From Loxodes magnus (Eukaryota; Ciliophora; Karyorelictea; Loxodida; Loxodidae): a DNA stretch of 64,000 nucleotides. Under the pieces are notes generated by a model. It had not been told where the DNA came from. It searched no databases and saw nothing but the letters and a program-made list of their open reading frames with translations. Made by a program: the position numbers and the translations under genes. The DNA is taken from NCBI GenBank assembly GCA_946699065.1, contig CAMPDV010000145.1:1-64000 (forward strand). The letters run 5' to 3'. Below, one piece after another: positions 37,745 to 48,784 of this stretch; position 1 is the first letter of the stretch, and the number at the start of each line of letters is the position of its first letter.

Positions 37745-38630
37745 ATGGAGCAAAACATTCGACTTTCAAGAAACCAAATTAAAAACGCTAAAAAGAAAGC
37801 CACTAGAGAATTATTGAAAAAATAACTAAAGAAAGAGCATTCAAGTTCTTCACCTGAAGGAAAAATTATGATTGGAACAGTTGAAATGAATGAATCTAAA
37901 TCTGACAATGACCCACAACTGTAAGATCTACTACAAAAAATGAGGAAGTAAATATCTAATTATGAGGAAGTTATTTATAATCAAGGAGAAAAAATCAGAG
38001 AACTTATGAATAATATAGATGACTAAAACAACGAACTACTGATATTAAGACGGCAATTAATCTAAAACAATTTGGTTACAGAACAGTAACTATAAGAATA
38101 GTCTTAATCAAACTTTAAATAAGCTCAAAAAAATGGACATTAAAAATGATCCTTTTTAAAAATAAGAAAAAAATAATTAAAATGATTTAACTCTAGATAC
38201 AAGTATTATAAAGAGAATTAAAAAAATTGAATAAAAAATCTTTTAAAAATTATATGTGTAAAATCAAAAGAAGAAATGTTGATACTGCAATTAAGATAAT
38301 CACATTTTGCGGCAATGTCAAGAATGAAATAAATTCAAAATATCAGAAGAAAAAAGAATGTGAAGAGATATTAACAAATTATGATTAACTAAAACTGGTA
38401 TATACAGGCAGAAATTAACATAAGAAACACCGAAAATCATCCGTGGTAACCTCCACCATACAAAAAGAGGTCGTGGTATACATCCACGTATAAAAAAATG
38501 GCGGAGCGAAACTGGTTGGAAGCCTAGGGAACTCCAAACACTTAGCTTTTAGTTCATATTATTATTATTAATTTCCTTAATTTTAGATGATTATTTGAGA
38601 TTATAAAATTAGTTCTCACTTACTAAATGA
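37745..38630 (+). pseudogene. Non-LTR retrotransposon ORF1 with CCHC zinc knuckle, one frameshift
   Basis: ATG at 37745 opens a basic N-terminus (RLSRNQIKNAKKKATRELLKK is a lysine-rich helix), then a coiled coil with QLQDLLQKMRKQISNYEEV. Near 38090 the coding signal moves one frame (+1), continuing through LNKLKKMDIKND and the zinc knuckle CWYCNQDNHILRQC at 38277-38318 (Trp is TGA, Gln is TAA), then a basic Gly/Arg/Pro tail (RGRGIHPRIKKW). The shifted frame stays open to a TGA at 38628-38630. A single lesion in about 295 codons makes this the best-preserved ORF1 of the window. Confidence 0.8.
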
Positions 38631-38869
38631 AGATCAAATAAGCTGAGCTCCAGATTAAAGACCAGATAGAACAGTTAATTCTCTCAAATAAGGGTCCTAG
38701 AAAGATCACTGTAGTATACTAAATAAAAGCAGCTTAAATTATATCTTAGCTTAAATTCTTTTAGCTATATTAGGAACTAGTATCATTCCTATAGTTTAGT
38801 AAGTCCAAACGGCTTGAGGACATTTAATAAGTAATTTTGTAGACTTTTTATAAGTTTTTAAAGTAGTGA
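38627..38869 (+). CDS. Small ORF of 80 residues, ATG overlaps ORF1 stop
   Basis: ATG at 38627 overlaps the TGA that closes the upstream ORF1 frame (ATGA), and the frame ends in TGA at 38867. The product is soluble and helical, rich in Lys, Gln, Ile and Leu (ELQIKDQIEQLIL, RLEDIQQVILQTF). The overlap recalls termination-reinitiation between LINE ORFs, but no endonuclease or RT motif follows, so it may instead be a free-standing small gene or a chance frame. No family recognised. Confidence 0.4.
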
Positions 38870-39214
38870 ATAAATTTAAAATAGCTGTATAGGTTTTCCT
38901 TGTATGCTCTCTTATAAAAGAGTAGTTATTAAACTTAAGCAATCTAGGTAATTTAGATAAAATAGGATGAATGCTTGTAAATCTATGTTTATAGAATGAT
39001 AATAAATGTAAAGTATCTTACTAAGAAATCTTAAAAATGATGCTTAGCATTATAATAAGCATTGTATAAAAATATAGTGTCTTATGTCCATTATATTAAA
39101 ATAATTAGTTTGCTTAATGAAATAATCCTATACCATAGTTAGCCAAGCCAAGTTTAACTTACTTCTTTACACTTGAATTGGAAATGTTACTAATTACTTA
39201 CTATGAAGATATTA

Positions 39215-39725
39215 AGCTATACTATATAATAATAATAATTTCTAGATCGCTTAGATTCTCTTGGAAATACTCTTATAGCTACTCTATTACTAGCACTAGA
39301 TCTATTAGAAAGTTAGTTTTTTGCCAATTTAGCTAATACTCTTTGATTAGTCTGTTAATTTTTGTGGTTAGCTTCTTCTATATCCTTATCTTCTTGTTTA
39401 ACTATCTAGGCTTGTTGAGATAATGATTTTTCTTGTTTAATTTATATTAATATAATATCTTCCTTTGCCTCTCAAAGTTTCAGTTTAAAGCCCCTTCAAT
39501 GGTATTTATATTTTCTGACTAGTTAGAAATTAGTATTTAGCATATACTATCGAGAATCTATGCAGTTTGATATTTCTGCTTATTAGATTTCATTTCTGAT
39601 CTCTTATAATCAAAACTCATTTCGTACCCTTAAGTTTCAATGGGTATTTAACTTTTAGCTTTAAATTTTCTAATTAGATTGCCATTGTTGCTGATTTAGC
39701 TTGAAGGACTAGCAATTTATAACAT
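39215..39725 (-). CDS. Hypothetical Gln-rich protein, possible frameshift or short intron
   Basis: ATG at 39725 opens a frame of 81 codons ending in TGA at 39482-39480. It is polar and Ser/Asn/Gln-rich (MLQIASPSSQISNNGN). Directly after, a different frame from about 39490 to 39215 continues with a strongly coding-like sequence (KQEKSLSQQAQIVKQEDKDI, VAIRVFPRESKRSRN). The second part could be the same protein after a frameshift or tiny intron, or a separate exon. The 3' end is not clear. Function unknown. Confidence 0.4.
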
Positions 39726-40375
39726 TTCATAGAAGAAAATGAGAGAGTGATAAGGCAGAAAAGCGCTAAGCACTGTTGCTCTAGCATGGTTAAATTTAGA
39801 AAGAGTAATAAGTATAGGCAAAGGTAGCTGATAGAAGTAAAGAGAGAAGATATATAGATTAGATGGTAAAAGTAGGAGAATAGTAAAGTAAATTTAAGAG
39901 GCTAATAGATATACTCTTTAGTTGTTTAGCTAAAATAAATCATTTCCTATCTAGTTACTATCATTTGTTTGCTAGTATTTAACTACCAAACTATTCTTAT
40001 GTTGCTAATCAGTCGTAACAACAGTTTCATTTATACTCAGTCATAGTTCAATATTTAAGATAGGATTTTAAAAGAAAGAGACTTCTATATGAGCAGGGAT
40101 GGAGAGGGAATAAAATATGATGATGAAACTTTAAAGCAGTTCTATAATGAAAGCTCATTTAATTAATAAAGCAATCAAAATTAACTGGGATATTTGAGAC
40201 TATCTCATGTCTTTGAATTGCAACTAAAGCAAATCCTATTATAAATAATATTCTTAGACTTAAAAAGGCAAGTTTTAAGATATAGCAATAGAAGTTAATT
40301 CTTCGGACTACAAAGTATTTGATAGTAAAGTAAGGTTTCATAATTTAAAGAGGATATATAAATCCATATAATCAT

Positions 40376-40950
40376 ATGAAATGCAGTCATCAAATAGTTA
40401 TTAAGTTAATAGGTAATTCAAGAATTCTATTAAGTTGAGCCTAACAATAACAAGGCTTAGAATTTTTAAATAGCATTGCAAAAAATCTCAATATATCAAG
40501 AGTATTGCTATATACCAAAATTAAATAAACAATAGTCACACTAATTTAATATGTTGCTATAAAAATCAAGCCTTTTTTCAAAATATTCTATAAACAATTA
40601 ACTTATAAACAAAATAGCACATAAAGCATACATTTAAAAAATAATACAGCGACTAACATCTCATATTACAATTAAGTGAACATATCTTTAATCATCTTCA
40701 AAAACACTACGCTCAATAACTAATCAGCTTATATATTATTATCTACTAAGACGGACAATATTAAAAATCACAATACTATGCTAAAATCTTTTGAAGAGTA
40801 TGGTTACTAAGAATTGAGAACTAGAGTTGAAAAATTAAGTTATGGTTGCCCTAATTTACAACATTTTATCAAAATGAGATAACAAATAATGCAATTTTAT
40901 ATACTTATACATTAATATATAGATTTAAGCTTCATTAATTGGATTTTTTT
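40376..40950 (+). CDS. Possible hypothetical protein
   Basis: From ATG at 40376 one frame stays compositionally protein-like to about 40950 and ends with a convincing stretch (SFEEYGYQELRTRVEKLSYG). A second frame over the same DNA looks nearly as good, so the choice is weak. No motif is recognised. Confidence 0.25.
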
Positions 40951-43900
40951 TCAAAGCTAAAATTTAAAGTTTCTGCTCTTTTATGTGAGAAATAAATATA
41001 AAAAAGAATGCATAAAATGTTAATATCATTAGAATTATATAATAAGGCATAGTAGCAAGTCATATAAAACCTGTCAATTAATATATTTTTATAATACTTA
41101 TGATGATTAATGTCTCTACACTGCTTTTAGCTTTAAGTAAGTATATAGTCTACAAGCTATTTTCAAGTATAATAGAAGCAATTTTTAAGATCCTTTCAGC
41201 TGTATTGAGTAGTGAAATAATAATGCTTCGTAGAAGACTAAATAATTACAGTTAAAAAATAGTTTAGCTATGGGAAAATTTAGTTAATTTGGAGGATTTT
41301 AATATCTTCTAATTGTATTCTAATTTATATAAATAACCTTTAAGTTGATCTTCTTGTTTAAAAAAAGGACTCTCAATAGTTCTTTTAATGAATATTCTCT
41401 CCTCAAGCTGAATTATCTAGTCATTATAAGTAATTAAATATCTAGGTTCTTCTTATAATAATAGTTACTAATTTTATTTAAAAGTCTGATTTGGTTAAAC
41501 TTAAGGAAATCAATTTTGTCTATCTTAATTTTTATTTCTGATTTCAGAGGAAGAGTAAATACTGTACAGAGTATTTAACTAACAAGTTTATGTTACTTGT
41601 GAGTTTTAAAACCTTTATAGAAAAAAGAGAGATAAAATGAGAAAAACTTGAAGAGATAGACGAAGAAAGTAGAAGTAAGCTCTAGAAACTTGAACAATGG
41701 AAAGATATCTATTTTAGCTTGGATATAAAGAAAAAAATGAAGTAAGTTCTAATTCATAATGTCAGAAGAGGATTAAGATTACTTTCCTGGTAAAATAAAG
41801 GAAAAGCTACTTAATTAAGTTGAGGTGTTAAAATAAAAAGCATAATAAAAGAGTTAGGTATGAATCTAATAACTTTTAGGCTAATTGAAATATAAGGAAA
41901 TCAAATAATGTTAAGAAATATGTTTAGACAAACCAAAATTGATTGTTTATGATAGTTATAATCTATAGAGGTTTCTAAGATTCAACAAGTCTTAAATATT
42001 CAAAATAGGCAAAGCTTCATAGTTAGCAAAAAAAATTGCTTTAAAAAAATAAATAAAATCTTTACTTAAAAGATTAAAAATTAACCCTAATACTTGTTAG
42101 ATTTATTAAGATAGATTTATGCCTAAACATAGATAGGATTTTAGACTGAGAGAAAGGTTTTTGAAGATTTAACTAAAGCGAATTTTCTTTAAAAATGGAA
42201 CTTATTTATCCTTTGAAACTAGTTAATTGATATCCTAATAATAAATACTTGCTTTGCTAATTTAGCTATTATCAAACTAATAAATAAAAGACTAAAGATA
42301 TTTAAGATACTTATGGTATTCTAAATTTAATTTAATAGTTTCTAAAAGTAAATGCATTTAATAACAGATAAGCTAGATAAGTATAGTATGAGTATTACTA
42401 AGAATGATATCTTTAGCAAGTTTGAAGATATAAATTCATGTACCGTCTAGATTGGAAAGGAAGCTGTTTTACTATTTGTAAGTTTATTAAAAATATCTGC
42501 TCAAGCTATTTAACTAATTTATTAAATGAAGCTAGTTAAAGTTACAAAAGAATAATACAGTTATGAGAATGCTGCTAATAGGATATAAGAATTTAAACTT
42601 ACTTAGTCTTGATATAGAGATAATCAAGCTTATTACTAGAAAGTTTAAATCTAACTTAGATATATATTTATCAAAACTTAGTAATTTAAAAAATCAATTT
42701 GCTATTTGAAAACTTAGGCTGAAGCCACAAAGATAATTTATAAATAAAAAATGCTTAGCAAGAGGAAGTTTATCTTCTATATTCATAATAATAAAAAGTT
42801 TTCTTACCTTAAAAATTCTAATTTATTGATAGAATTTATTTAAATTAGTATGGTTAAATCTCTTAGAAGTAATACAACTGATTAATCTAATACCTTTTTA
42901 TCTAAGCAAATAAAATAAGGTTTAATTGTATTAAAAAGTATGTACTTTATAATTATATAATTTAATTTAGGTTAACGAAGCGTGCTAGTAATATAGAACA
43001 TAATAGAGTAACGTTTAACACTATTTTTAAATTTTGTATTTCAAATTTAGTTTTATTAAATGTAATATTTAAGATATCAATGATTAGCTTAGCTATTCAT
43101 ATTAATTCTTAACTTTCTTTAATTTTTTATGCAGCTATTGGATATCCAATCTTTTAATCCTTTAAAATACTAAATGCTGGTAATTTTTTAATAGCCTCAA
43201 GTTACCATTTCCTTTATACTTGTAAGCAATTCCTAAAGTTTGGCTTTTTTTATTGAAATCTAAATTTTCTTACTGTAGAGCAAGAATTCCAAGTAAGTTT
43301 AATTTCCGATATAATAAATTCTTCAGGCAGCTTTAACTTTTAATTTAGAAATGAGTTAATTTCCTTAGTTCCATTAATTTGCTTCTGTATCTATTATTAT
43401 TAATTAAAGTGTTTTAAACTACCTTTACTCTGTAAGATTAATAGTTAAGATTCTTATTACTAATAGCTATTATTAAACTACTAGTTGAAGTATCTTATAA
43501 AGAGAAAGACTAATTTTAATAAGTTAGATGTTTAATGTTAATATTAAGAAAATAGCTTAATCCTGCTGTAATCTATTGGAATCTTTTCAACTTTTTAATT
43601 ATTTTTATTTTAAGTCATTGCCGATATATTTTTCAGCTACCAAAGCCTTTTTATAAATAGGGGTCTTAAACATTTTAGTTATACTACTTTATCTTTTAGT
43701 TGAAGGCAAGAATATTTTACAATTTTTGTTGTTATTAATACTTGCAAAGTACCTAAAAACTCTATTTGCGAAGGTTAAACTTTTAATAGTCTTATAGTCT
43801 TTAGTATCATGAGTACTTTAAGGAAATAAAAGCAGACCGAGCTGATTTTAGTCGTAGAAGAAACTATATTTAACTATATTCAAGATCTAATATAACCAAG

Positions 43901-44330
43901 CATGAGCTGAGTGAAAAACTAGCCGAAGTAGAAGAGCTTTATAACTTTTATCTAATCTCTAGATGCAAAACCCTAAGAATAAGTATTGTAAAGAAGTGCT
44001 TTTAGATTGGAATAATTTAGAATGCCTTAGACTATAAATTAGCAAGTTTTGGAATTAAGTCTATAACAAGATATGGATTAATGCTTTGAAAGGATAAACA
44101 GTCAAAGCTAGTTTGTTAATTGGTACGCTAAATACAAAATTACTAATAAAGACTAGTTGATTATATAGCTGAAGTATCTTGAATCTAATTTAAATAAAGC
44201 ATAATAATAATCCTTATTTAGATTAGCTATATTAAACTACTATTATTTATATAAGTCATTTGCTTATTAGAATTATTTCAATTAATATTATGAAAGCAAA
44301 GTTCGGCCTGAGAGATTAATCTCAAGCGAA
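40951..44330. other. AT-rich DNA, nothing recognised
   Basis: Several purine-rich patches read as charged peptides (for example near 41640 and 43900), but no motif, consistent frame or start/stop pair supports a gene. Confidence 0.45.
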
Positions 44331-44334
44331 ATGT

Positions 44335-44446
44335 AATTAATATGAAAGTACTTCGATAGAAACTGAATTAAGACCTGAGAAAAAGTTAAGATAGCTAAAA
44401 TTATAAGCGGGAAACATCTTACTCATGAAAAATTTGATAAAAAGGT
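44335..44446 (+). pseudogene. Antitoxin-like fragment of a type II toxin-antitoxin pair
   Basis: A short frame includes ETELRPE-like text at about 44358-44380 and GKHLTHEKFDKK at about 44408-44443, the usual C-terminal style of small archaeal antitoxins that precede RelE-like toxins (a Leu-Arg-Pro-Glu stretch, then a Gly-Lys and a charged helix). It lies just upstream of the toxin-like frame. There is at least one frame change within about 110 bp. Identification rests mainly on position and the short motif. Confidence 0.45.
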
Positions 44447-44453
44447 AACTTTA

Positions 44454-44722
44454 ATGTATGAGACTTCTACAGTGAGGAGATTACAAAAAAGTTAACTAAA
44501 CTTAGGAAAAAAGATTATATTGAATATTCTCGAGTTTAAAATATGATGGATTCTTTTTTAGAATATCCTAACCATGATTATAAATTGTTGACTCACAACA
44601 TTAAAGGTCTTAATTGAGTTAAATTAGGAAATTTTTTCTTAGTTTTTAGTGTGGATTATATCAATAAAACTGTTTCTTTTGAAGATTATGACCATTATGA
44701 CTTCATCTATAAAAAAAAGTAA
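44454..44722 (+). pseudogene. RelE/ParE-superfamily toxin-like gene, archaeal type
   Basis: One frame from 44465 to the TAA at 44720-44722 gives about 85 residues matching the RelE/YafQ fold: an N-terminal charged helical half, a central H-x3-GL segment, a hydrophobic strand (GNFFLVFSVD) and the C-terminal YDHYDFIYK pattern typical of archaeal members. In living systems these are mRNA-cleaving or gyrase-targeting toxins held by the antitoxin. The start is disturbed: the nearest ATG (44454) is out of frame with the body. An in-frame TAA and a TGA where Arg is usual would stop a standard-code reading. Non-functional relic. Confidence 0.65.
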
Positions 44723-45640
44723 GTCCCGAGTTCCGTTTTTCTAAATAGCCTCAACTAAAGTTGCGTAAAATTTAAAGTTAGCCGAAGTTGTGAGTATTTA
44801 AAAAGACGAAGAGGTAGCATGCTGAGCATTTTTCAGAGTTGAAGAAAAATTTGGATGGAACGAAGCGAAACTACAAATGATCGAAGGCTAAATATTTGAG
44901 CATATGAATCCTTTTAGCAATGATAAAGTATTTTTGAGAAAAGTCAAGTTAACTTATATATAGTCGGGAATTAATTATTTTTGCTCTTGGGTAAATTGAA
45001 AATAATAATATTAGTTTAATTTTTCCTCAAAAACTCCCTCCACGAGCAACAGAGAGTGAGAACTGAAGTTTTCGGAGGGAAAAGTTCAAAGCCCGTAGGC
45101 TGAGAAAATATGGCGTAGAAAAAAATTATATTATTCAAAGAAGGTTTGGCAGTTGTGCATATGTTGTTAATGCATTTAAAGTCCATTCCTTCACAAAAAT
45201 TATCTGTGGGTATTTATATTTCTAATTTTTATTTATGCAGCCCTATAGGACATGCCAGCTTACAACAAAATCTATTTTACAGGATATATCTAAATTGGAA
45301 AGATCTTATTTTTTAGAACATACGATTATACAAAAATTGAAATTAATATCAACAAACAGGATTAATAATAAGATCGTACTTTTTTTCATAACATATATTG
45401 AGTATAGGCTGTATTGATAGCTTTCATTATATTTTCTTTCGAGTAGAATTAAACCTAATCGATGTTAACTTCTCTCCAAACACTTGAGATGGCGAAAAGC
45501 TTATGATGAATAGAAATGTAGTTCGATTCGCCACGAGTCAATATGCTTTTGGAGGTGAGAATTTGTCAAATATAAAATACAAAATATTATATTATGAAAA
45601 TATAGTTTATCAGGCTCGTTGAGACAGAGAATTATCTTAT
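44723..45640. other. Intergenic part of the prokaryotic block with hairpins
   Basis: No protein family was recognised. CTCCCTCC near 45030 pairs with GGAGGG near 45083. At 45470-45561 a longer hairpin has TGGCGAA (45490-45496) with TTCGCCA (45527-45533), plus outer pairs TTCTC/GAGAA and CCAAA/TTTGG. These look like terminator or intergenic RNA structures of prokaryotic origin. Confidence 0.4.
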
Positions 45641-45645
45641 TTCAG

Positions 45646-46028
45646 CTAAAGCAAATCCCATAAATTTCCATATAAGTCTTCGAAGACTGCAACTGTTCCA
45701 TAGGATTCTTCTTTTGATTCTCTAGCAAATTTAATTCCTTTAGAAATCATATCATTGTAGTCTCTCCAAAAGTCATCGATATTAGGAAATAGAAATATCC
45801 TATCACCAGATTTATTACCTATTAAAAGATTCCTGTCAAATTTTAATGCTTTTGTAAGTAATAAAGTTGCTCCATTGAATCAGGAGGAGAAATTACTACC
45901 AAACGTTTGTCTTGTTAAGGTTGATATGTATCTTCAACTAAAGTAAAATTGAGTTTCTTGGTATAGAAGTCAATAGCTTCATCGTAATCTCTTACAATCA
46001 AAACAATATGGACTATTGATAGCTTTAT
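45646..46028 (-). pseudogene. VOC family (glyoxalase/bleomycin-resistance fold) protein
   Basis: The minus strand gives a complete VOC protein of about 127 residues: VHIVLIVRDYDEAIDFYTKK (first beta-alpha unit), LVVISPPDS, then DDFWRDYNDMISKGIKF and GTVAVFEDLYGNLWDLL, followed by TAG. The pattern is that of small bacterial VOC proteins forming dimeric metal-binding enzymes. It is broken by a frameshift near 45870-45885, an in-frame TAA where Glu is usual (YQP-x-QDKR), and loss of the start codon (ATA at 46028). Substrate cannot be inferred. It is the only recognised gene of the block on the minus strand. Confidence 0.8.
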
Positions 46029-46039
46029 ATTATAGTGAA

Positions 46040-47210
46040 TGTATATGTCTTATTTAATATTTTTGCTATATAAATAAAAGAAAGATTCTCAATTGAAACT
46101 AATCAGAGTACATTCTTAGAAGCGTAGCTAAGGGAAAATTCGAAGGATTTCAAGTAGGGAAAGCAACAAAGAACAAAAACACCCATATATAAGTTACTAC
46201 TAACTAGTAACAAAATAAAGAAAACACAATCTACGAGAATCTCTCGGAAAGAGTACTGACTTTAAGAACCTAGGCACAAATAAGATTAATTAGTAATTTT
46301 TCATCTGGTACAGGTATCGAGATTCAAATGTGAAGTACTCTGCAGTATTTAATGATTTATCAAAGGCATTTCCTTAAGTTTCTCCTTCAAAAGTAATTTT
46401 AATTAGTCAAATGAAATGATAGATAAAATAGTAAATGACTATACTGCTTCTGGACCTTATTTTGAAAAACATTTCTTGGATATCTTAAACGAAAAGGCAT
46501 CTCTGCAGCAAACGTTATTAAAATAGATGATAGATTTATTTTAAGCTAGTCACTTTCTCTATTTTATAATCGAGGTTATGTTCTCTCGAAGAGAAGAATG
46601 TCTATATGAAATAAATGAGAGAAGGTTATGTTGCAGAAATTTTTTCTTTAATCACATTCCGTTTCAAAAAAAATTTCTCACTGGCATTGATGGAGCTAAT
46701 CCTGTTACCCTACGAAATGAAGGGTCGTGGTGAGTGGAATAAGTTTTTGATATTTTTCCTCAAAAATCAGTCAGTTGCTAGTCAGTGAGAAATGTTCTGT
46801 TATTATAGTACGCAATAGAGAAAAATTCAGAATAATATTGAATATAACGATGTTATACCCTCTCCCTTGCGAATTCGCACCAAAAGTGATAGCTTTTGAG
46901 TGTTGGAACTAGCAAAGATGGAAAGATTTGAAGAAAACGAAGCTTTCTAAGAAAGTAACGACACAGGAGACCTTTTAATTTAAGCAATCTAAGTTTTGAT
47001 GTTTCCATCAGTGCTATTCCCTCAATTAATAAGCTAATTACAACAGGTACAGAGATATCTTCATTTCCTAAGAATATTAAAATTTCACTACTTGAACCAA
47101 ATATAATTTCGTTATGAATCCGATTAAACTAAAAGTTTTCTATTCCTGGTAACTATAATAGATGAGTACGTGAGATATTTAGTAGTTTTGTTTGGATAAC
47201 AGTAAAATTG
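46040..47210. other. Unassigned part of the prokaryotic block
   Basis: Fragments on both strands read as protein (near 46300-46500 on +, near 46980-47110 on -), without a recognised family. ATTTCTCACTG at 46673-46683 and CAGTGAGAAAT at 46783-46793 are a perfect 11-bp inverted repeat enclosing about 100 nt that includes a CCCT/AGGG hairpin, a candidate structured RNA or a mobile-element end. Confidence 0.4.
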
Positions 47211-47214
47211 ATAT

Positions 47215-48005
47215 TTTTAAACTAATACGAAAATAGACGCTCAGAAAAGGATTAAGAATCCGGACAATCACAACTTATCTTAATTATATACAAAGATTAT
47301 TTATATAATATCCAAAGGATCCTATTGAAATTAATATGATAGACATAAAGGAATTTCTTGATAGATTAGTTGACAGAAATTTCCGGGAAATACGCTAAAT
47401 GTGCATGAGCAGCCTTAAATTTTTCTATATCAAGAAATTGCGTAAAAGGCGCATGCTCAGGATATGTTATTAGAAATAATAATAAGGCTACAGAATTTTT
47501 TAATAAAAGCCTTTTTAATGCTATTGATAATCCAAAGCACAAGCCTATTATGAAGCTTATCTATTTAGTAGGATTATGAGTAAGTGAAGCTATTAAATTA
47601 AAAAAAGGATAATCTTGAGCTCGAGCAAGGATTTAGATGGGAACTTAAAGGCAAATGTAGCAGGATAGTGATTGTCATTGCAGACAGCCTGAAGGATGAG
47701 TTAAAGGAATATCAGAGGAATAGTAATAGCTCATGGCTTTTCTCGAGGAAAAATGGACATTCTACTGTCCAGAATTAGCAGCAAATTTATCGAGCAGTTG
47801 TCTTAAGTGCTGTTATTGAAAAGAATGTATCCTCATACTTTAAGGCATATCTTTGCAACTCATCTTAATAAGAATGGCTATGATTTTAGATCAGTTTGAT
47901 TCTTATTAAACCGTTTTAGCATCCAGGCAATTATGATGTATGTACAAATGGCTTCACCCAATATGATCTCTGATCAAAAGTCTCTTAGATAGCTTACTAT
48001 GATAA
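47215..48005 (+). pseudogene. XerA-like tyrosine recombinase
   Basis: A nearly full-length recombinase is recognisable: N-terminal SAM-like core-binding domain (IDIKEFLDRLVDRNF, TLNVH, SLKFFY), then the catalytic domain with GL-x-VSEAIKL, IADSLKDELKEYQ, SSWLFSRKNGH, HTLRHIFATHLNKNGYDFRSV and IMMYVQMASPNMI. These are typical of archaeal XerA or integrase proteins, which resolve chromosome dimers or move elements. The first catalytic Arg (G-L-R-V-S-E) is now TGA at 47577-47579, the His of LLGHSSI reads Arg, and there are several frameshifts. The H-x2-R pair near 47834-47845 and the Tyr near 47940 remain. Dead gene. Confidence 0.85.
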
Positions 48006-48034
48006 CCAATCGCTATATTTTCTTGGAGCGGATA

Positions 48035-48760
48035 AATACTATGTCAAAAAATCAAAATGGAAGCAGAGCATATAAGACTGGAATAATTATTGCAAGAGAC
48101 AAGGTAAAGAGATGTCAAATACCCGTAAAAGTTAATAAGAAAGAAAGTTATGGAAGCAAAAAAAAATCTATATTCTAAACTCAGACTAACTTACTGACAA
48201 GCTTCATATGGTTAAAACATGGAGATTGTATGAATTCTTCAGGAATAGGGTTGTTTTCCTTGACATAGAAGCAACAGAAGTTCCTAAGTATGATGAGCTT
48301 ACTGACATTGGCTTGCTTGATGGGATTGATACAAAGACAATGATAATGGCAATAATCTCAATCTTTCTCTTTAAACCAGGAATAAAGCAAATATAGCCTT
48401 ATTATTACTTTTAATGGAGCATCTATTGATATATCTTTCCTAAAAAAGAAATACCCTAACATACTACCTAAAATCTCAAACTTTGTTGTAAAGACAATAT
48501 GTAGGAGAATAGGGTTATTTGGCGGCCTAAAAGAGATTGAAAAGCTGATTGGCAAACAATAAAATAAGATAATAAAATTTATGGTGGTGATCCTGTGTGT
48601 TTATAGAGAATGTATCAGGCAACAGGTAGATAAGTATTATGTAAAGCTACTTGTCAAACACAGTGAAGAAGACGTTGCTAATCTCAAGAGAATTGCTAAC
48701 TTTGCAATAGATAGGCTAAAAGAAACAGTGACTCATCCCTAGAAATTATTTTATAATATC
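48035..48760 (+). pseudogene. RNase H-fold exonuclease, DnaQ/YprB-like, archaeal type
   Basis: Reading frames give an N-terminal helical part (LWKQKK, LNSD), then MVKTWRLYEFFRNRVVFLDI with the exonuclease I D-x-E motif (DIE at about 48262), YDELTDIGLLDGIDTKTM, after a frameshift near 48370 the exonuclease II-type segment LITFNGASIDISFLKKKYPN, the RRIGLFGGLKEIEKLIG segment, and a C-terminal HSEEDVANLKRIANFAIDRL (exonuclease III type, x-E-D-V-x-N). This matches the uncharacterised archaeal/bacterial YprB-like family that often neighbours helicases. Catalytic acidic residues are mostly kept, but the frame is broken at least twice. Confidence 0.8.
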
Positions 48761-48784
48761 CAAAATGTCTTAGGCTTATGAAGC

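Noticed and set aside
48208-48555. Overlapping ORFs at 48208 (+) and 48358 (-) as separate genes
   Set aside because: The plus one is part of the broken exonuclease gene; the minus one is its antisense shadow.
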